Assembly (NCBI GenBank): GCA_964410125.1 | Contig: CAYPGQ010000070.1 | Span: 1 to 21,506 of the forward strand | Length of the DNA stretch: 21,506 bases | Origin: G020348385 sp964410125 | GTDB lineage: Bacteria; Acidobacteriota; Aminicenantia; Aminicenantales; Aminicenantaceae | Direction of reading: 5' to 3' | Shown: in pieces, positions 6,663 through 14,199 of the stretch | Layout: the number at the start of each line of letters is the position of its first letter | How positions within the stretch are numbered: position 1 is the first letter of the stretch | The notes under the pieces: generated by a model | What the model saw: the letters and a program-made list of their open reading frames with translations, nothing else | Told to the model about the DNA's origin: nothing | Database searches by the model: none | Program-made: the position numbers and the translations under genes

Positions 6663-6690
6663 TTGACGATGGGCTGTATTCTAATATAAC
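6663..6690 (+). promoter_or_regulatory. Candidate sigma70 promoter for the alcohol dehydrogenase gene
   Basis: TTGACG at 6663-6668 and TATAAC at 6685-6690 are separated by 16 bp, giving a predicted start near 6697. This is the best promoter match in the 6552-6732 divergent intergenic region. The rest of that region is AT-rich, and I saw no clear operator in it. Confidence 0.55.
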
Positions 6691-6732
6691 TTAAAATACC
6701 GGGATTGAAAAAGGAGTACAGAGAAGATTAGG

Positions 6733-7755
6733 ATGAATAGGCACATGAAAGCTTGGATTTTAGAGAAGCAATCAAACATAGAAGAGAGACCTTTAAGACT
6801 GGCTGATGTGCCTTTGCCTCACCCTGGCAATCAGGAGATAAGAGTTGAGGTTCAGGCATGCGGAATATGCCGGACGGATATCCATATTGCCGAAGGGGAT
6901 CTTCCCTTGAAAAAATCCCCTTTGATTCTGGGGCATGAAATCATCGGGGTGATCGAGAAAACGGGAAAAGGAGTCAAAAATTTTAAACCTGGAGATCCGG
7001 TTGGCATCTCCTGGCTTTATAGCACCTGTGGCAGGTGTGAATACTGCCGAAAGGGAAAGGAAAATTACTGTCCGGATTTTCGATGCACAGGTTGGGATGC
7101 GGACGGTGGATTTGCAGAGTATATCACCATAAAAGAGGATTTTGCTCTTTCCCTGCAAGGAATCGACATGGAACCTGAAGATATGGCTCCGCTCCTGTGT
7201 CCCGGTATCGCCGGATACTGTGCTCTCAAATTGACAGGGATAGAGAGAGGAGACACGCTGGGACTTTTTGGTTTCGGTCCGACAGCTTTTTATGTTTTGA
7301 AGGCTGCAACTTATCTGGGCATTGAAGTTTATGTCAGCACAAGATCCCCCATCCATCAAGAAGAAGCAAGAAAAAATGGAGCCGTTTGGGCAGGGAATAT
7401 TATGGAAGAAAAATTCCCCGTCTGCCTTGATTCAACCATTCTCTTTCCTCCTGCAGGTCCTCTGGTAGAACCTGCCCTTTCCCAAGTGGAGAAAGGGGGA
7501 ATCCTGGTCCTTGCACCGGTGAGTATGTCCCTAATCGAGATAAAAAATTATTCGGATAACCTGTGGGGGAAGGATATCAGAACGTTATATAATGTGAACA
7601 AAGATGAAGCACAAGAGTTTCTGAAAATTGCCGGAGAGACGGGCATGAAAATGGGCAGACGCGTTTTTTGCTTGGACGAGCTGCAAGATGCGATGATTCA
7701 AGTGAAAAAAGGGAAAATAAAAGAGCCCAATGCTGTCATTAGAATTTTTCAATAA
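6733..7755 (+). CDS. Zinc-dependent alcohol dehydrogenase (MDR family)
   Basis: This is a 340-residue medium-chain dehydrogenase. The catalytic zinc region is CGICRTDIH (C46, D49) with GHEIIG (H68, E69). The structural zinc lobe has C99, C102, C105 and C113 in CGRCEYCRKGKENYC. The cofactor-binding turn is GLFGFGPTAF. The pattern GFG followed by EVYVSTRS resembles the zinc-dependent 'adh_fam_2' group, which oxidises simple alcohols or reduces aldehydes with NAD(P). Homologues usually begin at MKAWIL, so ATG 6745 may be the true start rather than 6733. An AAGGAG at 6711-6716 is rather far from either. It is followed 61 bp later by the GH127 gene, with no obvious functional tie. Confidence 0.9.
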   Translation: MNRHMKAWILEKQSNIEERPLRLADVPLPHPGNQEIRVEVQACGICRTDIHIAEGDLPLKKSPLILGHEIIGVIEKTGKGVKNFKPGDPVGISWLYSTCGRCEYCRKGKENYCPDFRCTGWDADGGFAEYITIKEDFALSLQGIDMEPEDMAPLLCPGIAGYCALKLTGIERGDTLGLFGFGPTAFYVLKAATYLGIEVYVSTRSPIHQEEARKNGAVWAGNIMEEKFPVCLDSTILFPPAGPLVEPALSQVEKGGILVLAPVSMSLIEIKNYSDNLWGKDIRTLYNVNKDEAQEFLKIAGETGMKMGRRVFCLDELQDAMIQVKKGKIKEPNAVIRIFQ

Positions 7756-7816
7756 ATTTTAGGCTACATGTTTATACAGTTTACTTAGCACGGCATAAAC
7801 CTAATAAGGAGGAGGG

Positions 7817-9796
7817 ATGCGAAAACGATTCAAGATTTATTCCGGGATATTGGCAATCATTTTGTTCGTAACCTTTCAAGCTTGTAACAGCCAACAGAAT
7901 AAGGAGGATTTGGGGATGTCTCAACCCGAAGTGTCTATCCAACCTGTTAAGCTCAAGCCGGTTCCACTGGGGTCGATCAAACCTACAGGGTGGCTGAAAA
8001 ATCAACTCCAGATCCAGGCCGATGGGCTCAGCGGACACCTGGATGAGTTCTGGCCCGATATCCATGACAGTGCCTGGTTCGGTGGCAAGTCGGATGCCTG
8101 GGAAAGGGCGCCATATTGGTTGGATGGTGTCGTTCCATTGGCGTTTCTCTTGGAGGATGAAAATCTAATAACAAGAGTCAAAAAATACATGGATCATGTC
8201 ATCGCAAACCAGGACGAATCCGGTTGGATCTCTCCTTCTGAATCTCCGTCCGACTATGACCTCTGGGCCATATTTTTGGTGCTGAAACCCTTGATCCAAT
8301 ACTATGAGGCAACTGGAGATGAACGGATTCCAGAGGTTGTGGAGAAGACGCTGCGGTGGGTGGACGGACATATCGACCGGAGGCCGCTCTTCAATTGGGG
8401 TAAATTCCGTTGGTTTGAATCACTGTTGAGCATATACTGGCTTTATGAAAGGACTCAACAGGATTGGCTGCTGGACCTGGCTGTGAAACTCCACGCTCAA
8501 GGTTTCGACTGGGAGTCATTTTTCAGGCGTTTTCCTCTTACTGGAATTACTCCCAAAGGGAAATGGACCTACATGGGCCATGTGGTCAATAACGGCATGG
8601 CTGTCAAAGCCCCCGCGCTATGGTGGCGCCTGACCGGCGATGAGAACGACCGGCTAATGGTCTATGAGATGATGGCTAAGCAGGATCTGTACCACGGTCA
8701 AGCGGCGGGAATCTTCAGCGGGGATGAATGCTTCGCAGGCAAGAATCCATCTCAGGGTACGGAGCTCTGCGCGGTAGTGGAATATCAGTTTTCCCTGGAG
8801 CAACTATTGTCAATCTTGGGGGACCCCGCCTTCGGCGACCGTCTGGAAAAGGTGACCTTCAATGCCCTGCCTGCTACGTTTTCTCCGGATATGTGGTCCC
8901 ACCAGTACGACCAGCAGGTCAATCAGGTCGAATGCAGCATCCGGGAGAATAGGCTCTGGACAACAAACGGCCCGGAATCCAACATCTTCGGCCTGGAACC
9001 CAATTACGGCTGCTGTACATCCAACCTCAGTCAAGGTTGGCCCAAATTCGCCGCTCACCTGTGGATGAAGACAGAAGATGAGGGACTGGCGGCTGTGGCC
9101 TATGCGCCGAACATCGTGTCCACATGTATAAAGGATGTTCCTGTTTCTATAGAGATTGTCACCGATTATCCGTTTCGTCAAGATATCAGGTTAGAGGTTA
9201 GCGTTGATGAGCCTGTTCGATTTCCTCTCCATCTGCGCATTCCTGCATGGGCTGAAGAGGCCACGATAACCATCGGAGAGAACCAACGTACTCCCTCGGC
9301 AGGATCTTTTTATGTGCTGGATAGGGAATGGACCGGCTCTACGGAAGTCAAGATGGACTTTCCGATGAGACCTCGTGCAACACGCCGGTACAACAATGCA
9401 CTTGCTTTAGAGCGGGGACCGTTGCTGTATGCCCTTAAAATAGGAGAGGAGTGGAAGCGGGTCAATGCCAATAAACCACATCGTGAACTTCCCCATGCCG
9501 ATTGGGAAATTTACCCCACAACCCCCTGGAATTATGCTTTGGATCTGAATGTGGAGAGTCTGGACACTCTGAAATTTGAGGAACATCCCGTGGGTGATGT
9601 GCCATTTTCACCTGAAGGCGCTCCAGTTTCTGTTAAAGTTAAAGGGACAAGGATTGATGCCTGGAAGCTGGAAAACGGCTCAACCGGTGAACTTCCCCAA
9701 AGTCCTGTTTCAGCCACAGGCGACCTGGAAGAACTCATCCTTATTCCCTACGGGTGCACCAATCTGCGCATAGCCGAATTCCCCATCTTAAAGTAA
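7817..9796 (+). CDS. GH127 / DUF1680 beta-L-arabinofuranosidase-like lipoprotein
   Basis: The 659-residue protein begins with a lipoprotein-type signal (ILAIILFVTFQAC, lipid-bearing C23). An (alpha/alpha)6-barrel domain follows, opening with PTGWLKNQLQIQADGLSGHL and SDAWERAPYWLDG. GH127 uses a zinc-bound cysteine nucleophile. The counterparts here are E304 (GDECF, acid/base), E316 and C318 (GTELC), and C399-C400 (NYGCCTSN), so the enzyme looks catalytically complete. Beta-sandwich segments fill the C-terminal third. It probably removes beta-L-arabinofuranose or a related sugar at the cell surface. An AAGGAGGAGG lies just before ATG 7817. Its G+C is visibly higher than its neighbours (35 of 60 in 8041-8100), hinting at transfer. 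A decayed copy lies at 17355-17485. Confidence 0.88.
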   Translation: MRKRFKIYSGILAIILFVTFQACNSQQNKEDLGMSQPEVSIQPVKLKPVPLGSIKPTGWLKNQLQIQADGLSGHLDEFWPDIHDSAWFGGKSDAWERAPYWLDGVVPLAFLLEDENLITRVKKYMDHVIANQDESGWISPSESPSDYDLWAIFLVLKPLIQYYEATGDERIPEVVEKTLRWVDGHIDRRPLFNWGKFRWFESLLSIYWLYERTQQDWLLDLAVKLHAQGFDWESFFRRFPLTGITPKGKWTYMGHVVNNGMAVKAPALWWRLTGDENDRLMVYEMMAKQDLYHGQAAGIFSGDECFAGKNPSQGTELCAVVEYQFSLEQLLSILGDPAFGDRLEKVTFNALPATFSPDMWSHQYDQQVNQVECSIRENRLWTTNGPESNIFGLEPNYGCCTSNLSQGWPKFAAHLWMKTEDEGLAAVAYAPNIVSTCIKDVPVSIEIVTDYPFRQDIRLEVSVDEPVRFPLHLRIPAWAEEATITIGENQRTPSAGSFYVLDREWTGSTEVKMDFPMRPRATRRYNNALALERGPLLYALKIGEEWKRVNANKPHRELPHADWEIYPTTPWNYALDLNVESLDTLKFEEHPVGDVPFSPEGAPVSVKVKGTRIDAWKLENGSTGELPQSPVSATGDLEELILIPYGCTNLRIAEFPILK

Positions 9797-9800
9797 TGGA

Positions 9801-9817
9801 TCATCCCTTCGGGATGA
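9801..9817 (+). other. Short hairpin after the GH127 gene
   Basis: The sequence tcatcccttcgggatga forms a perfect 7-bp stem with a 3-nt loop, 4 bp after the GH127 stop. No T-run follows, so it is not a standard intrinsic terminator, but it could stabilise the transcript end. The rest of 9818-9958 is AT-rich and shows no clear gene. Confidence 0.4.
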
Positions 9818-9958
9818 CATCTGCCATGCTACTACCAGAAGTGAAGAACACCTATCGCACAGCAAAGTTATAAAATAATATAAATATTGCTTGATTTATT
9901 TTTTTTTAAGAATTATTTTAACAAAAAAAATGAATTCATATCAGAGAGAGGTTTTTTC

Positions 9959-10999
9959 ATGAATTATTTCAGATCTAGATGGAAAGAAGTTTTAGGCGTA
10001 TTGACTCTTGTTCTTTTTCCCATTTGGGGAAATGCTGCTCAAATAAAGATTAGAGTAATTGCTGAATCAGCCGTTATACTGGACAGCCCAAGCATAGACA
10101 GCGAAGTCCTTCAGAAAGTTCCGATTGGAGTGATCCTTGAAGCTGATGCACAACGGGGGGAATGGTACCAAGTAACTCTTCCGCCTAACCAGGAAGGGAA
10201 AATAAGAAGTGGATTTATTAAATCCAGCTTTGTGGAGGTTATTTCCCGGGTAGAAACTATCGAACCTCAAAAAAAGATCGAACCCGTGAAAACCATCGAA
10301 CCTCAACAGACATATATTCCACAACCTGCTCCGGAAAAAATCGCCTATGGAAAAAAACATTATGGAGCAGGGGGAATGAAAGTAATGGGAGGAGTCGTAA
10401 GCGCTAATCTTGACCTTACAACCAACTTCGATATCGCTGGTGTGGACTTTGATCTCGATCAATATAAAAAATCGAAGCTGGGATTCACTGGGGGCATTGG
10501 GTATGAGATAGGATCAAAAATTTCTTTGGAAATTGACCTTTTTTATATTCAGAAAGGAGCAAAATTTCAAGGAGACATCACACTTGGCGATCTAGGTTTG
10601 TCAGGAACCTTTAATATAACTCAATCTATCAACCAAATCAGCTTGCCTGTTCTCCTGAAAGTCAGAGTTTTGCCGGGGTCGACCCCTTATTTTTTTGGAG
10701 GTGGCGAAGTCGCTTTTGTTCTTTCAAGTGAAATTTCTTATACCCTCGAGGATACGGCAACCAGTGCTAAATTCGCAGAAACCGAGGATACCAAAGAAAG
10801 CATCAAGGATATTGATTACGGACTTGTCTTCGGTGCGGGATTCGAAATCAATGCGGGGCCTATCCCGTTCTATGTGGAAGGGCGTTATCATTTGGGTCTC
10901 GCTAACCTTCTTGATACTTCGAGTGAACAGGATCAGCTTGAAGATTCCAACCGGATAAAAACCCAGGCTCTAATTTTTGTCGCAGGAATAAAATTTTGA
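9959..10999 (+). CDS. Outer-membrane beta-barrel protein with N-terminal bacterial SH3 domain
   Basis: The protein of 346 residues starts with a signal peptide ending near WGNAA (residue 27). Residues about 28-95 are a bacterial SH3 module (IKIRVIAESAVILDSPSIDS, then GEWYQVTLPP, then GFIKSSFVEV). Residues 97-127 are a linker with the element TIEPQ repeated. Residues about 135-346 are alternating beta-strands ending in VAGIKF, with the terminal Phe typical of outer-membrane barrels; the layout resembles the OMP_b-brl/PorT type. The frame is open from 9887, but ATG 9959 is chosen because it precedes the signal peptide and has GAGAGAGG 7 nt upstream. It is the first of three consecutive genes sharing the SH3 module. 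SH3 could bind peptidoglycan or a partner in the periplasm (inference). Confidence 0.82.
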   Translation: MNYFRSRWKEVLGVLTLVLFPIWGNAAQIKIRVIAESAVILDSPSIDSEVLQKVPIGVILEADAQRGEWYQVTLPPNQEGKIRSGFIKSSFVEVISRVETIEPQKKIEPVKTIEPQQTYIPQPAPEKIAYGKKHYGAGGMKVMGGVVSANLDLTTNFDIAGVDFDLDQYKKSKLGFTGGIGYEIGSKISLEIDLFYIQKGAKFQGDITLGDLGLSGTFNITQSINQISLPVLLKVRVLPGSTPYFFGGGEVAFVLSSEISYTLEDTATSAKFAETEDTKESIKDIDYGLVFGAGFEINAGPIPFYVEGRYHLGLANLLDTSSEQDQLEDSNRIKTQALIFVAGIKF

Positions 11000-11056
11000 A
11001 TTCCACAGAGTTTGACTTTATCTTTTTGCGTGTGATAAGAATGAGGCGATTTGGCC

Positions 11057-11077
11057 CAGCAGGTTGCTGTCTTTTTT
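11057..11077 (+). terminator. Weak intrinsic terminator candidate
   Basis: CAGCA (11057-11061) pairs with TGCTG (11065-11069) across a 3-nt loop, followed by tctttttt. The stem is only 5 bp. A GCAGGT at 11059-11064 can instead pair with ACCTGC at 11086-11091, so two exclusive folds are possible. It lies between the first and second SH3 genes. Confidence 0.4.
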
Positions 11078-11133
11078 AACGCGGGACCTGCATGTTTATT
11101 ACCAAGAGACAATTCTTTGTCTAGTGAGGACAC

Positions 11134-11709
11134 ATGAAAAAAATGAAAAAATGGGAATTTTTATCTATAGGTTTCTTCCTCTTTTTGATTATTTCTGGTC
11201 TAAATATTGCTCAAAGCCAGGAAGTCATTGTCAACGTGGAGGAAGCAAATATTTACCTGAAGCCTGATTCTAATAGTGCCGTTATCATGCCAGTTATCCA
11301 GGACACGGTGTTGGAAGTTACGAAAAGGGTAGGGCAGTGGTATTTTGTCACTCTTCCCCCTGACGACAGCGGATATGCCCGTGCCGGCTACATCCAGCAG
11401 AGCAAGGTTTCGCAACCATTCACTCCAGATCCTAGAGAGAAAGGAGCTGAAAAGCCTTCAGAAAATAAGGGGAAAGTCATAGAAATTCGAGGTATAACAC
11501 CAACCAAGTTAAGGGTTATTAAAGAATTTGCCGAAGTGAAAGCGGAACCAGATGCGGAAAGCACTGTCATTATAACCTTTACACAGGATTTTGTCCTGCT
11601 TTCGAAAAAAAAGGCCGACGAGTGGTACGTGATAAGAATGATCCCGCAGGGGAAAGAGCCGTATGATGCATTTATTCATCAAGACGATGTAGAAATCTTA
11701 AAGGAGTAG
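11134..11709 (+). CDS. Secreted protein with two bacterial SH3 domains
   Basis: The 191-residue protein has a signal peptide (WEFLSIGFFLFLIISGLNIA) and little else but two SH3-like modules. The first, residues 30-92, has VEEANIYLKPDSNS, VGQWYFVTLPP and ARAGYIQQS. The second, about 114-191, has LRVIKEFAEVKAEPDAES, DEWYVIRMIP and AFIHQDDVEIL. No catalytic domain or membrane anchor is present, so it is probably a soluble periplasmic binding or adaptor protein. Module 1 is strikingly close to the first module of the next gene (both contain GQWYFVTLPPD), showing recent duplication. GTGAGGA lies 3 nt before ATG 11134; a second ATG at 11143 is also possible. No partner is known, and the link to its neighbours is inference. 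Confidence 0.8.
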   Translation: MKKMKKWEFLSIGFFLFLIISGLNIAQSQEVIVNVEEANIYLKPDSNSAVIMPVIQDTVLEVTKRVGQWYFVTLPPDDSGYARAGYIQQSKVSQPFTPDPREKGAEKPSENKGKVIEIRGITPTKLRVIKEFAEVKAEPDAESTVIITFTQDFVLLSKKKADEWYVIRMIPQGKEPYDAFIHQDDVEILKE

Positions 11710-11760
11710 AAAGAGTTTTTATTAGATTAGCCCATAATTTCAGAAGGTTTAGAAATACGT

Positions 11761-11788
11761 TCTCAATCCGCTAACGATTGAGAGTTTT
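11761..11788 (+). terminator. 8-bp inverted repeat with short T-run between SH3 genes
   Basis: TCTCAATC (11761-11768) and GATTGAGA (11776-11783) are exact inverted repeats around a 7-nt loop, followed by gtttt. It may be a weak or partial terminator, or a processing site that sets relative expression inside the cassette. Confidence 0.45.
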
Positions 11789-11817
11789 AAGTAAAAATTT
11801 TAATTAAGTGAGGGCAT

Positions 11818-14187
11818 ATGAAAGGGAGTATAAAAAGGAGTTTTTTGTTTTTTCTATTCTTGATCCTCTTGGTCCCTCCTGGCATTAGCAGGGCGGCAAA
11901 TGTGAAGATCAAGGTTATCGTCGAAAAAGCCAAAATCCATTTGGAGCCAAACCCCAACAGTCCTATTCTAATTCAGGCTGCGCGTGACGTAATCCTCGAG
12001 GTCACCAAGAAGGTTGGGCAGTGGTATTTTGTAACGCTTCCTCCAGATGAAAATGGATATACCAGAGCTGGATATATCCACCAAAACATGGCTGAGGAAA
12101 TTTCCGCTGAGGCTGCACAATCACGCCAACCGCAGTCCTATAGTGGAGTCAATGCAAAGGAATTGGAGCAAATTGCAAAAATAGAAAAGACCACCAGACA
12201 GCATTCTATAGCGTTCCTATCTTTGATAAAACAAATGGATCCCGAAAAAACTTCGGGTTTTGATACGCATGGTGTGGATATGGTGAGGGTTGTCATCGAT
12301 AGATGCAGCGTTTATGAAGCCATGGATACCATGTCTTCAGTCATCTATTCACCACGCATTAACGACGAGTTTGAAGTCAGGGAAAGGAATGACGGATTTT
12401 ATAAGATTCTTCTGTTTGATGGACGTGAAGGCTGGATATCTGAACAATGTATTCAGCCTTTTTCCGGACAAAAAAGAGAAGCCCAGATCAGATTCCTGGG
12501 AATCGAAGCCTCAGAAGTAAAAAAGTTTATAGAGGCCGCTTCCAACATATTTGAACAAATCTCTCAACAGAAGATTTTAGCCGATCAAATCTATAAAAAA
12601 TATAGTTCTGCCGGCACAGAAGGAAGTCTGGAATTTCAGGCAGCCTACCTAAAAATAGAAAAATATTATGACTACGCCTACCAATTCTATCGAAAGTTTG
12701 TAGAAAACAAATCCTTTCAGGCGGGTACAAAAGATTTGCCACTATTGACCAAACTGTCAGCCTGGACGGAGATCCTCTTCGGAAGCTCGAGCTTTAGCAC
12801 AGAATACCTGAATCAAGGTCCTGAAAAAAACAGCGGCTTAATTCGGGATATAACCTTGGGCGCTAATGCGCTTCTAGGCGAATCCTCTCAGCTTGATGTC
12901 AAGTTTACCAACAAAAGAGACATCATCCAAACCCCCTACTCAACCACCACTGTTGATGCCGGCTATTCATACACCGGTGATAGCGGGTTGAATTTCAAGA
13001 CCGCGATCAATTTCAACACTTATAATGATGACCTCTCCGATCTCAATGATTATTCCCGATTGACTCTGGCGGCTGGGGGGGACTATTCATTCAATCAGAA
13101 TTCGAGGCTTTTGTTCGATTATTCCTTCTTGCAGAACAGCTTCTCTATAAATGAAGGCAATAACTACGCCAGCCATAAGATTTTTAGCGCATTCAAATTC
13201 AAAAGCACCCCGCAATCAGAATTTACAGTGCAAATGCTCTCGAATTTGCAGACAAGCGAACAGGCTCTTTATAATTCCACCAATTTTGTGCCGTCGATCA
13301 CCTATGATAAATATGGAGGAAACTCACAAACCAAATTCAGGTTTTTGTATGATATGTTTTCCTACCCGGATTTAGACTTGCGGAGTTACAACCGCGCAGT
13401 CCTTAATTTCCGATTAAATAGCAAAGCAGGCGGTTCTTCCAAGTCAGTGGATTTATCGGCAACCGCCAAGCGTTTTCCTCAAAATAAGGGGGGCGATTAT
13501 ATCCAGCTACAGGGACGATACGCGTCCACCAAAGGGGGGCGCTTCAACACGATCTTCAGGCCATCCATATACTCGAATCTTTACACCACGAATACGGCAA
13601 ATAGTTTCACAGAATTGAGATTGGATTTAGGCGGAAACACGCAAGTCTTTTTCAGCCATTTTTCGACGTACTTTCGCTTTTGGCACAGTCCCGGAAATCC
13701 GGATGAAGGACAAGTCAAACCTCATGTTTTTGATCTTTATGGAAAAATTGGCTTGAGTTTCAAGTATATCCGGATCGGCCCGACGGTGGGGGTTCATGCG
13801 TTGTTCTCTTCGGATCAAGAGGAGTTTTTCAGGAGAGACGGTAATCTGATCCGTTTTGGCGGGATTGTGGAGGGGAATATTCCGTTTCCCCGGGGGATTA
13901 AGCTGGCATTCAGTGGGTCCTACGAATATGGATTTGTGTATAATAACGAGATTTCGATCAACCCGAATAGTGGAGAATTTGATCAAGGAGAACTGCTCCA
14001 GAGGCATCCGACCACCTTTCAAGGAAACGCCGTCATCACGATACCTGTGTATAAAAGTTTTGAACTGCTCGGGCGGGCAAACTTTTATAAGATCGACACG
14101 GATATGGATGAAAAAATAAGCATCAATCCGATGACGCAAAACACGAGGTTCACATTTTTGGTCGGATTGAAATACAGGTACAATTAA
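11818..14187 (+). CDS. Large outer-membrane beta-barrel protein with two N-terminal SH3 domains
   Basis: This is a 789-residue protein. A signal peptide (FFLFLILLVPPGISRA) is followed by SH3 module 1 at about 28-95 (VGQWYFVTLPPDENG, TRAGYIHQ). A linker comes next, then module 2 at about 155-220 (VVIDRCSVYEAMD, GFYKILLFDGREGWISEQC). A helical region (about 225-330) is rich in Gln, Lys and Tyr. From about 345 to the end there are many alternating strands with Tyr/Phe girdles and Asn/Asp/Gly turns, ending in FTFLVGLKYRYN, as in a large outer-membrane barrel. The strand number cannot be counted reliably by eye. It could be a channel or export pore with a periplasmic SH3 anchor (inference). The ATG at 11818 has GTGAGGG before it. 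The next gene follows after 12 bp, so the two are surely co-transcribed and perhaps act together. Confidence 0.82.
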   Translation: MKGSIKRSFLFFLFLILLVPPGISRAANVKIKVIVEKAKIHLEPNPNSPILIQAARDVILEVTKKVGQWYFVTLPPDENGYTRAGYIHQNMAEEISAEAAQSRQPQSYSGVNAKELEQIAKIEKTTRQHSIAFLSLIKQMDPEKTSGFDTHGVDMVRVVIDRCSVYEAMDTMSSVIYSPRINDEFEVRERNDGFYKILLFDGREGWISEQCIQPFSGQKREAQIRFLGIEASEVKKFIEAASNIFEQISQQKILADQIYKKYSSAGTEGSLEFQAAYLKIEKYYDYAYQFYRKFVENKSFQAGTKDLPLLTKLSAWTEILFGSSSFSTEYLNQGPEKNSGLIRDITLGANALLGESSQLDVKFTNKRDIIQTPYSTTTVDAGYSYTGDSGLNFKTAINFNTYNDDLSDLNDYSRLTLAAGGDYSFNQNSRLLFDYSFLQNSFSINEGNNYASHKIFSAFKFKSTPQSEFTVQMLSNLQTSEQALYNSTNFVPSITYDKYGGNSQTKFRFLYDMFSYPDLDLRSYNRAVLNFRLNSKAGGSSKSVDLSATAKRFPQNKGGDYIQLQGRYASTKGGRFNTIFRPSIYSNLYTTNTANSFTELRLDLGGNTQVFFSHFSTYFRFWHSPGNPDEGQVKPHVFDLYGKIGLSFKYIRIGPTVGVHALFSSDQEEFFRRDGNLIRFGGIVEGNIPFPRGIKLAFSGSYEYGFVYNNEISINPNSGEFDQGELLQRHPTTFQGNAVITIPVYKSFELLGRANFYKIDTDMDEKISINPMTQNTRFTFLVGLKYRYN

Positions 14188-14199
14188 CAGGGGGAAAGA

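Noticed and set aside
9801..9817. Intrinsic terminator after GH127
   Set aside because: The hairpin is good but lacks a following T-run; listed only as a hairpin.
9887..9958. Longer N-terminus for the first SH3-barrel protein
   Set aside because: The upstream part has no ribosome binding site and would bury the signal peptide; ATG 9959 has GAGAGAGG at good spacing.
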